In this document: piece by piece, positions 41,561 to 49,637 of the stretch
Layout of the letters: the number at the start of each line of letters is the position of its first letter
Position numbering within the stretch: position 1 is the stretch's first letter
NCBI RefSeq assembly: GCF_042466415.1
Contig: NZ_JAXHCH010000001.1
Location: 391,326-455,325 of the forward strand
Source of the DNA: Albirhodobacter sp042466415
GTDB lineage: Bacteria; Pseudomonadota; Alphaproteobacteria; Rhodobacterales; Rhodobacteraceae
Direction: 5' to 3'
DNA: 64,000 nt
Made by a program: the position numbers and the translations under genes
The notes under the pieces: model-generated
What the model was told of the DNA's origin: nothing
Seen by the model: only the letters and a program-made list of their open reading frames with translations
Database searches by the model: none

Positions 41561-42940
41561 GTGGAACAAGACATAGTCTCATTGGCCGCAACGGTGGCCG
41601 AACTACAAGCGAAGGCGGGCGCAACGGGCACGATGCTGTCCGAAGTGTTCTATTTCCTAACGATCCCGCTCATGGTTCTCATCCATGTTGGATTTCTCGC
41701 CTATGAGATGGGGGCATCCCGCACCAAGAATGCGCTGGCCTCAGGGATTAAGAACATTCTCGCATTCGCGATGATTGTCCCTTTCTTCTACTTCGTTGGT
41801 TGGTGGGTTTACTGGGCCTTCCCGACAGGCATCGATTTGTCGGCAGGCCCTGCGGGCATCTCGGGCCTTGAATATGCCAATTCAATCGCCGCACCGTGGA
41901 GCCCGTATATGGGGCCGAACCTCGATGACCGCTCATCGGGCGTGTTCTGGGGCGCGTTTGTGATGTTCGCGGCAACCACGGCCTCGATCTTGTCGGGCGC
42001 GTTGATTGAACGTATCCGCCTCACAGGCTTTGTGGTTCTCGCGACGGTTCTGGGCGGGTTCGTCTGGATTTTGGCGGCGGCTTGGGGCTGGCATGCGGAT
42101 GGCTGGTTGGTCACCAAATTCGGCTATCATGATTTCGGCGCGGCTGGCGTGGTTCACCTGATTGCGGGCGCGTTCACCTTGGGCGTTGTCATCAACCTCG
42201 GGCCACGTATCGGCAAGTTTAACGCCGATGGCACCGCTAACCATATCCCCGGCCATTCGATGCCAATGACCTTGATCGGCCTTATGCTGATCATCGCGGG
42301 CTTCTGGGGCTTCTTGATGGGCTGCGTCATTGTTCCGGGCGAAGCATGGAGCTGGTCGGGCCTGATCACCACCACGATCTACGGCACGCCAATGACGCTT
42401 TCGGGCATGACGTTCAACACGCTGATGGGCATGGCGGGCGGTATTATCGGCGCGTGGATGATTACCCGCGATCCGTTCTGGATGATGTCGGGCGCGCTTG
42501 GCGGGATCATTTCCTGCGCTGCGGGCTTGGATCTTTGGTATCCGCCGATGGCCTTTGTGATCGGCTTTATCGGCGCGGCGACGATGCCTTTTGTTGCCTC
42601 CTTCGTGGAGCGCCAGAAGATCGACGATGCCGTCGGAGCGGTTGCTGTCCACATGTATCTCGGGTTCTGGGGGGTGATGGCCGTTGGCATTGCCGCACAG
42701 GGGTATCCGGCACTTGCGGGCGAAAACGTGATCGAGACCTCCTTCTCCGGTCAGCTCGTCGGCGCGCTCGTTATGACGGCTTTGGGCTTCTTCCCCGGCT
42801 ACGGGATCTCGTGGGTCCTCAAGGCGATGGGCCAGTTGCGCGTGCCAGCCGAGGCCGAAATTCTTGGCCTCGACAAAACTAAAGTGCCTGCTTCGGCCTA
42901 TCCTGAAGCTTTGCATCCCACCGTCACACCGGCTGAATAA
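41561..42940 (+). CDS. amtB: Ammonium transporter
   Basis: An Amt-family channel of 459 residues with about eleven membrane helices. Visible: MLSEVFYFLTIPLMVLIHVG, the WGWHADGWL and FGYHDFGAAGVVHLIAGAFT segments with the first pore His, and VAVHMYLGFWGVMAVGIAAQ with the second. I choose the GTG at 41561, which has AGGGAG seven bases ahead; an upstream frame of 31 codons lacks a credible site. Unlike many amtB genes it has no glnK neighbour. Its place between tdm and dmm suggests retrieval of ammonium released by amine breakdown or transport of a methylated amine; the latter is speculation. Confidence 0.92.
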   Translation: MEQDIVSLAATVAELQAKAGATGTMLSEVFYFLTIPLMVLIHVGFLAYEMGASRTKNALASGIKNILAFAMIVPFFYFVGWWVYWAFPTGIDLSAGPAGISGLEYANSIAAPWSPYMGPNLDDRSSGVFWGAFVMFAATTASILSGALIERIRLTGFVVLATVLGGFVWILAAAWGWHADGWLVTKFGYHDFGAAGVVHLIAGAFTLGVVINLGPRIGKFNADGTANHIPGHSMPMTLIGLMLIIAGFWGFLMGCVIVPGEAWSWSGLITTTIYGTPMTLSGMTFNTLMGMAGGIIGAWMITRDPFWMMSGALGGIISCAAGLDLWYPPMAFVIGFIGAATMPFVASFVERQKIDDAVGAVAVHMYLGFWGVMAVGIAAQGYPALAGENVIETSFSGQLVGALVMTALGFFPGYGISWVLKAMGQLRVPAEAEILGLDKTKVPASAYPEALHPTVTPAE

Positions 42941-42965
42941 GCCATTGATTTGAAAGGAAAGACAG

Positions 42966-43145
42966 ATGGAAGCACCATTTGAGGCCAACAGTTGGGACGG
43001 GATCACGGGCGCGATATATGCGGGCTTTGGGTCTGGCGAGATGTTCTGGATCGTCCTTTGCTATGCATGCGTCTTGGTCGCGATGATTTTGGGCTGGCGG
43101 CATGAACGCCACGCCTACACGGCCGCCAAAAACGGCAAGCATTGA
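42966..43145 (+). CDS. Small single-helix membrane protein, 59 aa
   Basis: A 59-residue protein: a polar start (MEAPFEANSWDGITGAIYAG), one membrane helix (MFWIVLCYACVLVAMILGW) and a basic His/Lys-rich tail (RHERHAYTAAKNGKH). AAAGGAAAG stands seven bases before the ATG. It lies 25 bases after amtB and 69 bases before dmmD, in line with both. I know no function. It may be an accessory of the transporter or of the demethylase. Confidence 0.8.
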   Translation: MEAPFEANSWDGITGAIYAGFGSGEMFWIVLCYACVLVAMILGWRHERHAYTAAKNGKH

Positions 43146-43154
43146 AGCACCTTT

Positions 43155-43180
43155 GGGGCGCATGCGATGGCCTGCGCCCC
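43155..43180 (+). other. Hairpin between the 59-aa gene and dmmD
   Basis: GGGGCGC and GCGCCCC make a perfect 7-base stem around a 12-base loop, ten bases after the small gene's stop. No T run follows, so a stabilising or processing role is more likely than termination. Confidence 0.45.
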
Positions 43181-43214
43181 ACCCCCTCAAAACGCCGATA
43201 ATAAGGAATAGACG

Positions 43215-44348
43215 ATGACCGCATCTTGGAGATTCTCGGCACTGGCCGACCGCCACCGCGCGCTAGGATCAGCGCTTGAAGATTGGAGCGGGATGGGCAC
43301 GGCGTGGTCCTATGACAAAGACCCGATCGAGGAATACCTCGCGATCCGCACCAAGGCGGGTGTGATGGATGTCTCGGGCCTCAAGAAATTGCATATTATC
43401 GGGCCGCATGCCGCCTATGTGATCGACCGCGCCACAACGCGCAATGTCGAGAAGCTGAAACCGGGCCGCTCGACCTATGCCTGCATGCTCAATGATGCGG
43501 GGAAATTTGTGGACGACTGCGTAATTTACCGGATGGGGCCGAACAGCTTCATGGTGGTGCATGGCGCGGGGCAGGGGCATGAGCAACTCACCATGGCGGC
43601 GCAGGGGCGCGATGTGATGGTGATGTTTGACGACAATCTGCACGACATTTCCCTGCAAGGGCCGATGGCGGTGGATTATTTGGAACCCCATGTCGCGGGC
43701 ATCCGTGATCTTGCGTATTTCAGCCATATCCACACGACTTTGTTCGGCGCACCGGTCACGATTTCGCGCACCGGCTATACGGGTGAGCGCGGCTATGAGA
43801 TTTTCTGCCGCGGGCAGGATGCGCCGATGATCTGGGATCGGATCGTCGCGGAGGGCGCCGATATGGGGATCATCCCGTGCCGGTTTACCACGCTCGATCT
43901 GCTGCGGTCGGAAAGCTATTTGCTGTTCTTCCCCTATGACAATTCCGAGAAATATCCGTTCGCGGATGAGGCATGTGGCGACACGCTGTGGGAGCTGGGC
44001 CTCGACTTTACCGTCTCGCCGGGGAAAACCGGTTTCCGCGGTGCGGAGGAGCATTATCGCCTTAAGGGCAAGGAGCGTTTCAAGATTTACGGCGTGCTGC
44101 TTGAGGGAGAGGAAGCGGCCGAGGAGGGCGCGCCGATCTTGCAAGACGGGGTCGAGGTCGGGGTTGTGACGATGGGCTTCTACAGCCCGCTCAATAAACA
44201 CAACGTCGGCATTGCACGGATGCCGGTGGCCTGTGCCGTGGATGGCACGCCGCTCACGATCCGCAATTCCACCGGCGAGATCAAAGCCGTCGCCCATTCG
44301 ATGCCGTTCTACGATGTCGACAAAAAACGCCGCACCGCCAAGGGGTAA
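43215..44348 (+). CDS. dmmD: GcvT-like THF-dependent protein of the dimethylamine cluster
   Basis: A 377-residue aminomethyltransferase-fold protein resembling GcvT and DmdA: AGVMDVSGLKKLHIIGPHAA, CMLNDAGKFVDDCVIYRMGP, VTISRTGYTGERGYEIFCRG and the C-terminal barrel ending in RIPVACAV-like RMPVACAVDGTPLTIRNSTG. It probably transfers the formaldehyde unit released by dimethylamine monooxygenase to tetrahydrofolate. It leads the dmmDABC set; the tdm C-terminal half is a distant paralogue. Confidence 0.87.
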   Translation: MTASWRFSALADRHRALGSALEDWSGMGTAWSYDKDPIEEYLAIRTKAGVMDVSGLKKLHIIGPHAAYVIDRATTRNVEKLKPGRSTYACMLNDAGKFVDDCVIYRMGPNSFMVVHGAGQGHEQLTMAAQGRDVMVMFDDNLHDISLQGPMAVDYLEPHVAGIRDLAYFSHIHTTLFGAPVTISRTGYTGERGYEIFCRGQDAPMIWDRIVAEGADMGIIPCRFTTLDLLRSESYLLFFPYDNSEKYPFADEACGDTLWELGLDFTVSPGKTGFRGAEEHYRLKGKERFKIYGVLLEGEEAAEEGAPILQDGVEVGVVTMGFYSPLNKHNVGIARMPVACAVDGTPLTIRNSTGEIKAVAHSMPFYDVDKKRRTAKG

Positions 44349-44417
44349 GCCTGCGGACGACCGACGGGCAGGGGCGCCGGTAGAGTGCCCCGCCCTCCCA
44401 TCAACAGGGATATGACC

Positions 44418-45020
44418 ATGAGCAAAACGATTTTTACCCCTTCGATTTCAACGCGCCCGACATACGCCGATCTTGTTTCGCGCGGCAGTGCGCCTGCGTT
44501 GATATTGGCGGAGGGTTTGGGGGCAGAAGCGATCCTCGCTCTGACCGCGAGCGATGCGTCAGTGATGGATCAGGCGCATCTGATTTTCATTCCTAACGAG
44601 ACAGAATTTGGCCCCCGATTGAGTGCGCTGCGGCCAAAGCAATACCATGTTGGGCCAAGCTATCCCGCGATCCTGACGCGATTTAAAAAGGCATTGCTGG
44701 ATGCGCGGATGGGCACACAGCTTTATCTTGCAGGGTCGGAGGAGTTGATCGGCCTCGCGACCGCCGAGGCGTTGAGCGCTGGCTTGCCATTGGACGCTAT
44801 TCAAGCGGAGCATCGAGGGGCGATTACCCGCCGGATGCAATGCGTGCATTGCAAGGGCGTGACATTGGGTGTCAGCACCGATCCGTTCAAGTGTAGCCAT
44901 TGCGGCCTGACCCTGTTTGTGCGCGATCATTTTTCGCGCCGGTTGGGTGCCTTCCAAGGCGTTTGCGTGGATGCGGAAGAGCCGGGATGCGTTCCGCCCG
45001 AGCGGGGGATTTCAGCATGA
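44418..45020 (+). CDS. dmmA: Dimethylamine monooxygenase subunit DmmA
   Basis: A 200-residue subunit with a reductase-like, alpha/beta N-terminal part (YLAGSEELIGLATAEALSAG) and a C-terminal zinc-ribbon-type module, CVHCKGVTLGVSTDPFKCSHCG, then TLFVRDHFSRRLGAFQGVC. The four Cys in two CxxC pairs probably bind a metal. This architecture is that of DmmA in the three-part enzyme that turns dimethylamine into methylamine and formaldehyde. Of two ATGs the second (44418, MSKTIFTPS) has the better-spaced AGGGA. Its stop overlaps the dmmB start. Confidence 0.88.
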   Translation: MSKTIFTPSISTRPTYADLVSRGSAPALILAEGLGAEAILALTASDASVMDQAHLIFIPNETEFGPRLSALRPKQYHVGPSYPAILTRFKKALLDARMGTQLYLAGSEELIGLATAEALSAGLPLDAIQAEHRGAITRRMQCVHCKGVTLGVSTDPFKCSHCGLTLFVRDHFSRRLGAFQGVCVDAEEPGCVPPERGISA

Positions 45021-45961
45021 GCAGTCAAGTCCTGAATGTCGCGGAGGTGCAACCGCTCACGCCACTGGTCACGCGATTTCGATTCACACATCCCGAGGGC
45101 AAGGCTCTGCCATTGTTTTCTGGTGGGGCGCATGTGGTCGTGGAAATGCCGGATGGCGATGTGCTGCGGCGCAATGCCTATTCATTGATTTCCGATCCGA
45201 TGGATGGTTCGGGGTATGAAATCGCGGTGCGCCGTGAGGACGGGGGGCGCGGCGGGTCGCGGTTTATGCACCGTGTGCAAGTGGGCGACCAGCTTCGCAT
45301 TGGCGCGCCGGTAAACCTTTTCGCGCTTGATCTGCGGGCGAAAAAGCATGTGATGATCGCCGGCGGCATAGGAATCACGCCTTTCGTCGCACAGCTTAAA
45401 CAGCTTGCGAAAATGCCGATGCCGTTTGAATTGCACTACGCCGCACGGTCGCGCGCGGAGGCGGCAGGTATCGCCCTGCTTCCACACTCCCCGCATATTC
45501 ATGTGCATTTGAGCTCTGAGGGCAATCGCCTCGATGTGGGCGCACTTTTGGCAAAGCAACCGCTCGGGACCCATGTCTACACGTGCGGCCCGAAGGGGTT
45601 GATTGATGCGGTGGCCGAGACGGGCGCGCGGTTTGGCTGGCCCAAGGCCGCTCTCCATTCGGAGGAGTTTTTGTCTCCGCCCGAGGGAGCCGCGTTTGAT
45701 GTAACACTCGCGAAATCGCGCATGACTCTGACGGTCGGACCGCACCAAAGCCTGCTTGAAGCAATGGAAGCCGCGCAAGTGGATGCACCGTGGCTGTGCC
45801 GTGGTGGCGCGTGCGGGCAATGCGAAACCGATGTCGTGACGTGCGACGGGCATATTGAGCATCACGATCACTGGTTGTCGGACGCAGAACGCCACGAGCA
45901 ACGAAAAATCATGCCCTGTGTCTCGCGCTTCAAGGGCAGCGCACTTGTTTTGGACAGATAG
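45017..45961 (+). CDS. dmmB: Dimethylamine monooxygenase reductase subunit DmmB
   Basis: A 314-residue electron-transfer subunit of the phthalate-dioxygenase-reductase type. A flavin-binding barrel (RRNAYSLISDPMDGSGYEIA) is followed by an NAD(P)-binding domain (KHVMIAGGIGITPFVAQLKQ; HVYTCGPKGLIDAV) and a C-terminal plant-type [2Fe-2S] domain with CRGGACGQCETDVVTC and the fourth Cys in RKIMPCVSRFKG. It would pass electrons from NADPH to the heme subunit DmmC. ATG overlaps the dmmA stop. Confidence 0.92.
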   Translation: MSSQVLNVAEVQPLTPLVTRFRFTHPEGKALPLFSGGAHVVVEMPDGDVLRRNAYSLISDPMDGSGYEIAVRREDGGRGGSRFMHRVQVGDQLRIGAPVNLFALDLRAKKHVMIAGGIGITPFVAQLKQLAKMPMPFELHYAARSRAEAAGIALLPHSPHIHVHLSSEGNRLDVGALLAKQPLGTHVYTCGPKGLIDAVAETGARFGWPKAALHSEEFLSPPEGAAFDVTLAKSRMTLTVGPHQSLLEAMEAAQVDAPWLCRGGACGQCETDVVTCDGHIEHHDHWLSDAERHEQRKIMPCVSRFKGSALVLDR

Positions 45962-45970
45962 GGGGCCGGT

Positions 45971-47011
45971 ATGACGATCCGATTTAACGATGAGACCTTC
46001 CGCGACGACTATACCTATACGAATTCGCCGCAGGCCATTGCGCGCTTTCCGTTCCCCTTCCCCGATGACACCTACATGTACTCGGTCAATATCGAACCGC
46101 ATAAAGGGGGCCCGGAGGGCACGCCGTTCAATGTGCGGTTTGACGTAGACGAGCATTACGTCAGCGAGATGAAAGATCGCGCGATTACGCTGAACGATGA
46201 TCCGCTTCGGTGCCAATCCTTGCCGCATATGACTTTGGCGGGATGGGATTTGCTAGAATTGATCATGGTGTGCAAATCGGAGGATTATCCAGATCTCTTC
46301 ACGCTCACGCGTGACGGCGATCATTGGCATTGGATCAATCGCCCGATGGGCATCGAGCAACGCTTCACGTTTCTGGACGAAACTACCCTGCCGTGCGGCC
46401 CGATGGAGTACATAACGCGTCAGGCGCAGGGCGATTTCGCGCTGCTGGATCAACGCGAGGGCAACCTGTGGATGGATGCCGGCATGGTCACATCGCAGGC
46501 CGATTGGTCGCTCGATTTTGATATCGGGATGAATTTCTTTGAATGGCACGCGCCAGTGCCGCGCGCCAACGAGATGGGCGTGTTCCAGCGCGCGTTGAAA
46601 TATCTTATGAATGTGCAGCAAGATAGCCCCGCGCGGCGCTTGAACTGGACGATGACGGTCAATCCGCGGTTGGACACAAGCCCCGAGAATTACCATAAAT
46701 GGGGGCCGGAGAAGCGGACGATCACGCCCGAAACTGTCGGCGCGAAACAATATCTGCGGGTCGAGTTGCAGAGCTTCTGGCGGCTGCCGCGTTCAAACGC
46801 TCTGGTATTCCCGATCCGGTGCTACCTGATCTCGTTGGAAGATCTCGTGACCGTTCCAAAATGGGCGCGGCGGTTTCACCGCGTGATCCGCGATCTGCCC
46901 GAGGATATGGCAACCTACAAGGGTTTTGAGATCAATCGGGCCGTCATCGTCGAGTATCTGGCGCAGTTTGACGACGGGGCGGTAACGTCCCCCGGCACCT
47001 TTGCTGATTAA
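45971..47011 (+). CDS. dmmC: Dimethylamine monooxygenase heme subunit DmmC (DUF3445)
   Basis: A 346-residue member of DUF3445, the heme-binding PAS-fold subunit of oxidative N-demethylases. Marks are YVSEMKDRAITLNDDPLRCQ, then LPHMTLAGWDLLELIMVCK, YPDLFTLTRDGDHWHWINRP, and the VQQDSPARRLNWTMTVNPRL block followed by LRVELQSFWRLPRSNALVFP (conserved ElQ-FW-LP line). It holds the site where O2 is activated and dimethylamine is demethylated. The catalytic heme ligand cannot be pinned down by eye. It starts ten bases after dmmB and closes the cluster. Confidence 0.9.
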   Translation: MTIRFNDETFRDDYTYTNSPQAIARFPFPFPDDTYMYSVNIEPHKGGPEGTPFNVRFDVDEHYVSEMKDRAITLNDDPLRCQSLPHMTLAGWDLLELIMVCKSEDYPDLFTLTRDGDHWHWINRPMGIEQRFTFLDETTLPCGPMEYITRQAQGDFALLDQREGNLWMDAGMVTSQADWSLDFDIGMNFFEWHAPVPRANEMGVFQRALKYLMNVQQDSPARRLNWTMTVNPRLDTSPENYHKWGPEKRTITPETVGAKQYLRVELQSFWRLPRSNALVFPIRCYLISLEDLVTVPKWARRFHRVIRDLPEDMATYKGFEINRAVIVEYLAQFDDGAVTSPGTFAD

Positions 47012-47033
47012 TGCCTCCGTTTTGATGGCGGAT

Positions 47034-47074
47034 ACCCGTCATGTCTCAAGCCCTGCGCCTTTGACATGACGGGT
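47034..47074. terminator. Long-stem hairpin between dmmC and a convergent gene
   Basis: ACCCGTCATGTC pairs perfectly with GACATGACGGGT across a 17-base loop, in the 82-base gap between convergent genes. The T run after it is poor (GTTTAT). It likely ends transcription from both sides. Confidence 0.6.
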
Positions 47075-47093
47075 GTTTATGTGGACAGCGTCC

Positions 47094-47561
47094 TCAGCTG
47101 CGCGCGATCCGGTTCAGGACGGCGACGAGGACGATGCCGTAGAGAACATGCCCGACGAGTGCGACCCATGTGATACCCGCGAAGCCGAGGAAGAACGGAA
47201 GCCCTGCGATGAGGGTAATGCCGCCGATCGCGAACACCCAAAGGCCGAAGCCGTAAATCGCGGATTGCAGAAATACACCGCCGCGATTTTTCATAACGGC
47301 TTGCCATACGGGCTTGAAGATCATCAGCCAGCCGATTGGATAGCCGATAAGCCCGACGATATAGAAGTGAACAAAATATCCGGCGAAGTCGCCGTTGGGC
47401 AGCCCAAATTTGCCCAACAGGCTTTTGGCGAGGCCGTGGGGCGACAAGGTGGCGAAGCCGAGCATCGGGCTGATGACTTGGCCCCAAAGGTCAAATGCGA
47501 GCGTGGCGATAAAGCCCGCGATGAACATCGAGCCGATGGTTTTTACTGATAAAGCTGACAT
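47094..47561 (-). CDS. Membrane protein, paralogue of 19257-19700
   Basis: A 155-residue protein with four membrane helices: MFIAGFIATLAFDLWGQVIS, YFVHFYIVGLIGYPIGWLMI, SAIYGFGLWVFAIGGITLIA and ITWVALVGHVLYGIVLVAVL. The acidic residue in helix 1, the SPMLGF turn and the His in helices 2 and 4 are shared with the protein at 19.3 kb. Role unknown; not obviously tied to amine breakdown. Confidence 0.72.
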   Translation of the reverse strand: MSALSVKTIGSMFIAGFIATLAFDLWGQVISPMLGFATLSPHGLAKSLLGKFGLPNGDFAGYFVHFYIVGLIGYPIGWLMIFKPVWQAVMKNRGGVFLQSAIYGFGLWVFAIGGITLIAGLPFFLGFAGITWVALVGHVLYGIVLVAVLNRIARS

Positions 47562-47825
47562 TTTTAACTCCTAGTGCTGGTGGTGTTCGGGTAGCTCGCC
47601 GCTTGTTCTCTAAGCGAGTAAGATTAAAGAAATGCGCGATTCACGATTTTTGATCTCAGCCACAAGGGCGTGAAAATCGATGTGACGACGCTGGGTTCTC
47701 CCAACCCTAGACGCCGTTTCGAGCCGATTGCGAGCAGAAAAACGGATAAAAAATTTGTTTTTTCGAGGCCGTAACAATCAGTGTTTGGCGCACGAATGGG
47801 TAAGACGCAGCAAAAGGAAAATCGT

Positions 47826-48347
47826 ATGTTCAAACACACTGCCCTTGCCTTCGTCTTCTCCGCAATCGTCTCTGGCGGCGCCATCGCCGGCGAACAATAT
47901 ATCGATCAAACCGGCTTTGCGGTGTCGGGATATGACGTGGTGTCCTATTTCGATTTGCCGCAATCCGATATTGGAACGCCGCAGCAATCCCCGTTGGTTG
48001 GCAAGGCCGAATTGACGCAAACGTATAACGGCGCGACGTTCGCGTTCGCGTCGGAGGAAAACCTTGCGCGTTTTCGGGCCGATCCTTCCGCCTTCGTGCC
48101 GCAGTATGACGGGCATTGCGCATTTGGCGTCGCAAAAGGCAGCAAGGTTCCTGCGAATCCAACGCTATGGCGTATTGCGGATGGTAAGCTATACCTTAAC
48201 CTGAACGAGAAAGTTGCCCGCCGTTGGGAGAAGGATATTCCCGACTATATTGAAGATGCGCAAGAGGAGTGGTCCGATTTGGAACCTGAGAAGGCTTCGG
48301 ATGACGCAATTCCCGATTTCACATCTCAAGCCCCTGTCGCGAACTGA
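47826..48347 (+). CDS. Exported YHS-domain protein
   Basis: A 173-residue protein with a clear signal peptide (MFKHTALAFVFSAIVSGGAI, cut near IAG). The YHS domain follows: TGFAVSGYDVVSYFDLPQS, ATFAFASEENLARFRADPSA, then FVPQYDGHCAFGVAKGSKVP. The YHS fold is linked to metal (often copper) handling and its Cys/His residues lie in HCAF. A Glu/Asp-rich tail ends the protein. I choose the ATG at 47826, behind AAGGAA, because it gives the signal peptide. Confidence 0.82.
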   Translation: MFKHTALAFVFSAIVSGGAIAGEQYIDQTGFAVSGYDVVSYFDLPQSDIGTPQQSPLVGKAELTQTYNGATFAFASEENLARFRADPSAFVPQYDGHCAFGVAKGSKVPANPTLWRIADGKLYLNLNEKVARRWEKDIPDYIEDAQEEWSDLEPEKASDDAIPDFTSQAPVAN

Positions 48348-48371
48348 TCGCGCCTCTTATCTGGATTTGAC

Positions 48372-49637
48372 GTGACGCAAGACACTTCATCATCTCACCA
48401 AACTGCGCAGGCTCTGAAAGGCCTGCGCGTCATCGATCTATCGCGCATCTTGGCGGGGCCGACGGCAACTCAACTGCTGGCCGATCTTGGCGCGGAGGTT
48501 ATCAAGATCGAGCGCCCCTTTACCGGCGATGATACCCGTGGATGGGGGCCACCGTTCGTGCAAGATGCGGAAGGGGCCGATACCCGTGAGAGCGCGTATT
48601 ACCTTTGCGCCAATCGGGGCAAGCATTCTGTCGCGCTCAATATTGCTGATCCGCGCGGTCAGGCGATTGTCCGCGATCTGGTGATGTCCGCCGATATATT
48701 CGTCGAGAATTTCAAACCCGGTGATATGGCGCGCTACGGTTTGGATTATGCGAGCTTGAGCACGATCAATCCGCGTTTGATTTATTGCTCGATTTCAGGC
48801 TTCGGGCAGACGGGCCCCAATGCCCATCGTGCGGGCTATGATTTCCTCGTCCAAGGCGAAGCAGGTTTGATGAGCCTCACGGGCGAAGCTGAGGGCCAGC
48901 CGATGAAGGCGGGTGTGGGGATCGCGGATCTGATGTGCGGCATGTATGCGAGCGTTGGAATACTGGCGGCGGTGCAAGCGCGGCATGAATCAGGGCGCGG
49001 GCAGCACATCGATATTTCGCTGATGGATGCCCAGATCGCGATGCTGGTGAATCAAGGGGTTGCCTATCTGACCGATGGTCAGGTGCCGCCACGCCGCGGC
49101 AACGATCACCCGACGATCGTGCCGTACGGAACATTTCCCGCACGTGACGGCGCGTTTATTCTCGCCGTCGGTAACGATGCGCAATTTGCGCGGTTCGTGA
49201 CACAGGCGGGCGCACCCGGGCTTGCGACCGATGTGCGTTTTGCCACCAACGCGGCCCGTGTCAGGCACCGTGAGGCGCTCCTGCCGTTGCTCGCGACATT
49301 GACCGAGGGCCGCACAAAGGCTGAGTGGTTGGCAATTTGCGAGGCGCATACCATTCCTGCTGGCCCCGTGAATGATCTCGCGCAGGTCTTCGCGAGCGAT
49401 CAGGTCGCGGCGCGTGAGATGCGCGTCCGGCTGCCGCATCCCCTCGCGCGTGAGCATCATGTCGATCTGATTGGCAACCCGCTCAAACTTTCGCAAACGC
49501 CTGTGCAATACCGCAAGGCCCCGCCTCGTTTGGGCGAAGATACGCAGAGCGTCTTGGCAAATATTTTGGGGCTTACGCCCGAAGATCTCCGCAGCTTAGC
49601 GGACGCTAAAGTTATTCAAGGATATCGTGAGACATGA
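48372..49637 (+). CDS. CaiB/BaiF-type CoA-transferase (family III)
   Basis: A 421-residue family III CoA-transferase. Seen are RVIDLSRILAGPTATQLLAD, LGAEVIKIERP, HSVALNIADPRGQAIVRDL, the catalytic-Asp region GVGIADLMCGMYASVGILAA (the Asp of GIAD forms the aspartyl-CoA intermediate in the family), GRGQHIDISLMDAQIAML and the closing PPRLGEDTQSVL. It starts with GTG at 48372. Its stop overlaps the start of the ThDP-enzyme gene by four bases, so the pair acts together. The acid that is activated is not evident. Confidence 0.9.
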   Translation: MTQDTSSSHQTAQALKGLRVIDLSRILAGPTATQLLADLGAEVIKIERPFTGDDTRGWGPPFVQDAEGADTRESAYYLCANRGKHSVALNIADPRGQAIVRDLVMSADIFVENFKPGDMARYGLDYASLSTINPRLIYCSISGFGQTGPNAHRAGYDFLVQGEAGLMSLTGEAEGQPMKAGVGIADLMCGMYASVGILAAVQARHESGRGQHIDISLMDAQIAMLVNQGVAYLTDGQVPPRRGNDHPTIVPYGTFPARDGAFILAVGNDAQFARFVTQAGAPGLATDVRFATNAARVRHREALLPLLATLTEGRTKAEWLAICEAHTIPAGPVNDLAQVFASDQVAAREMRVRLPHPLAREHHVDLIGNPLKLSQTPVQYRKAPPRLGEDTQSVLANILGLTPEDLRSLADAKVIQGYRET

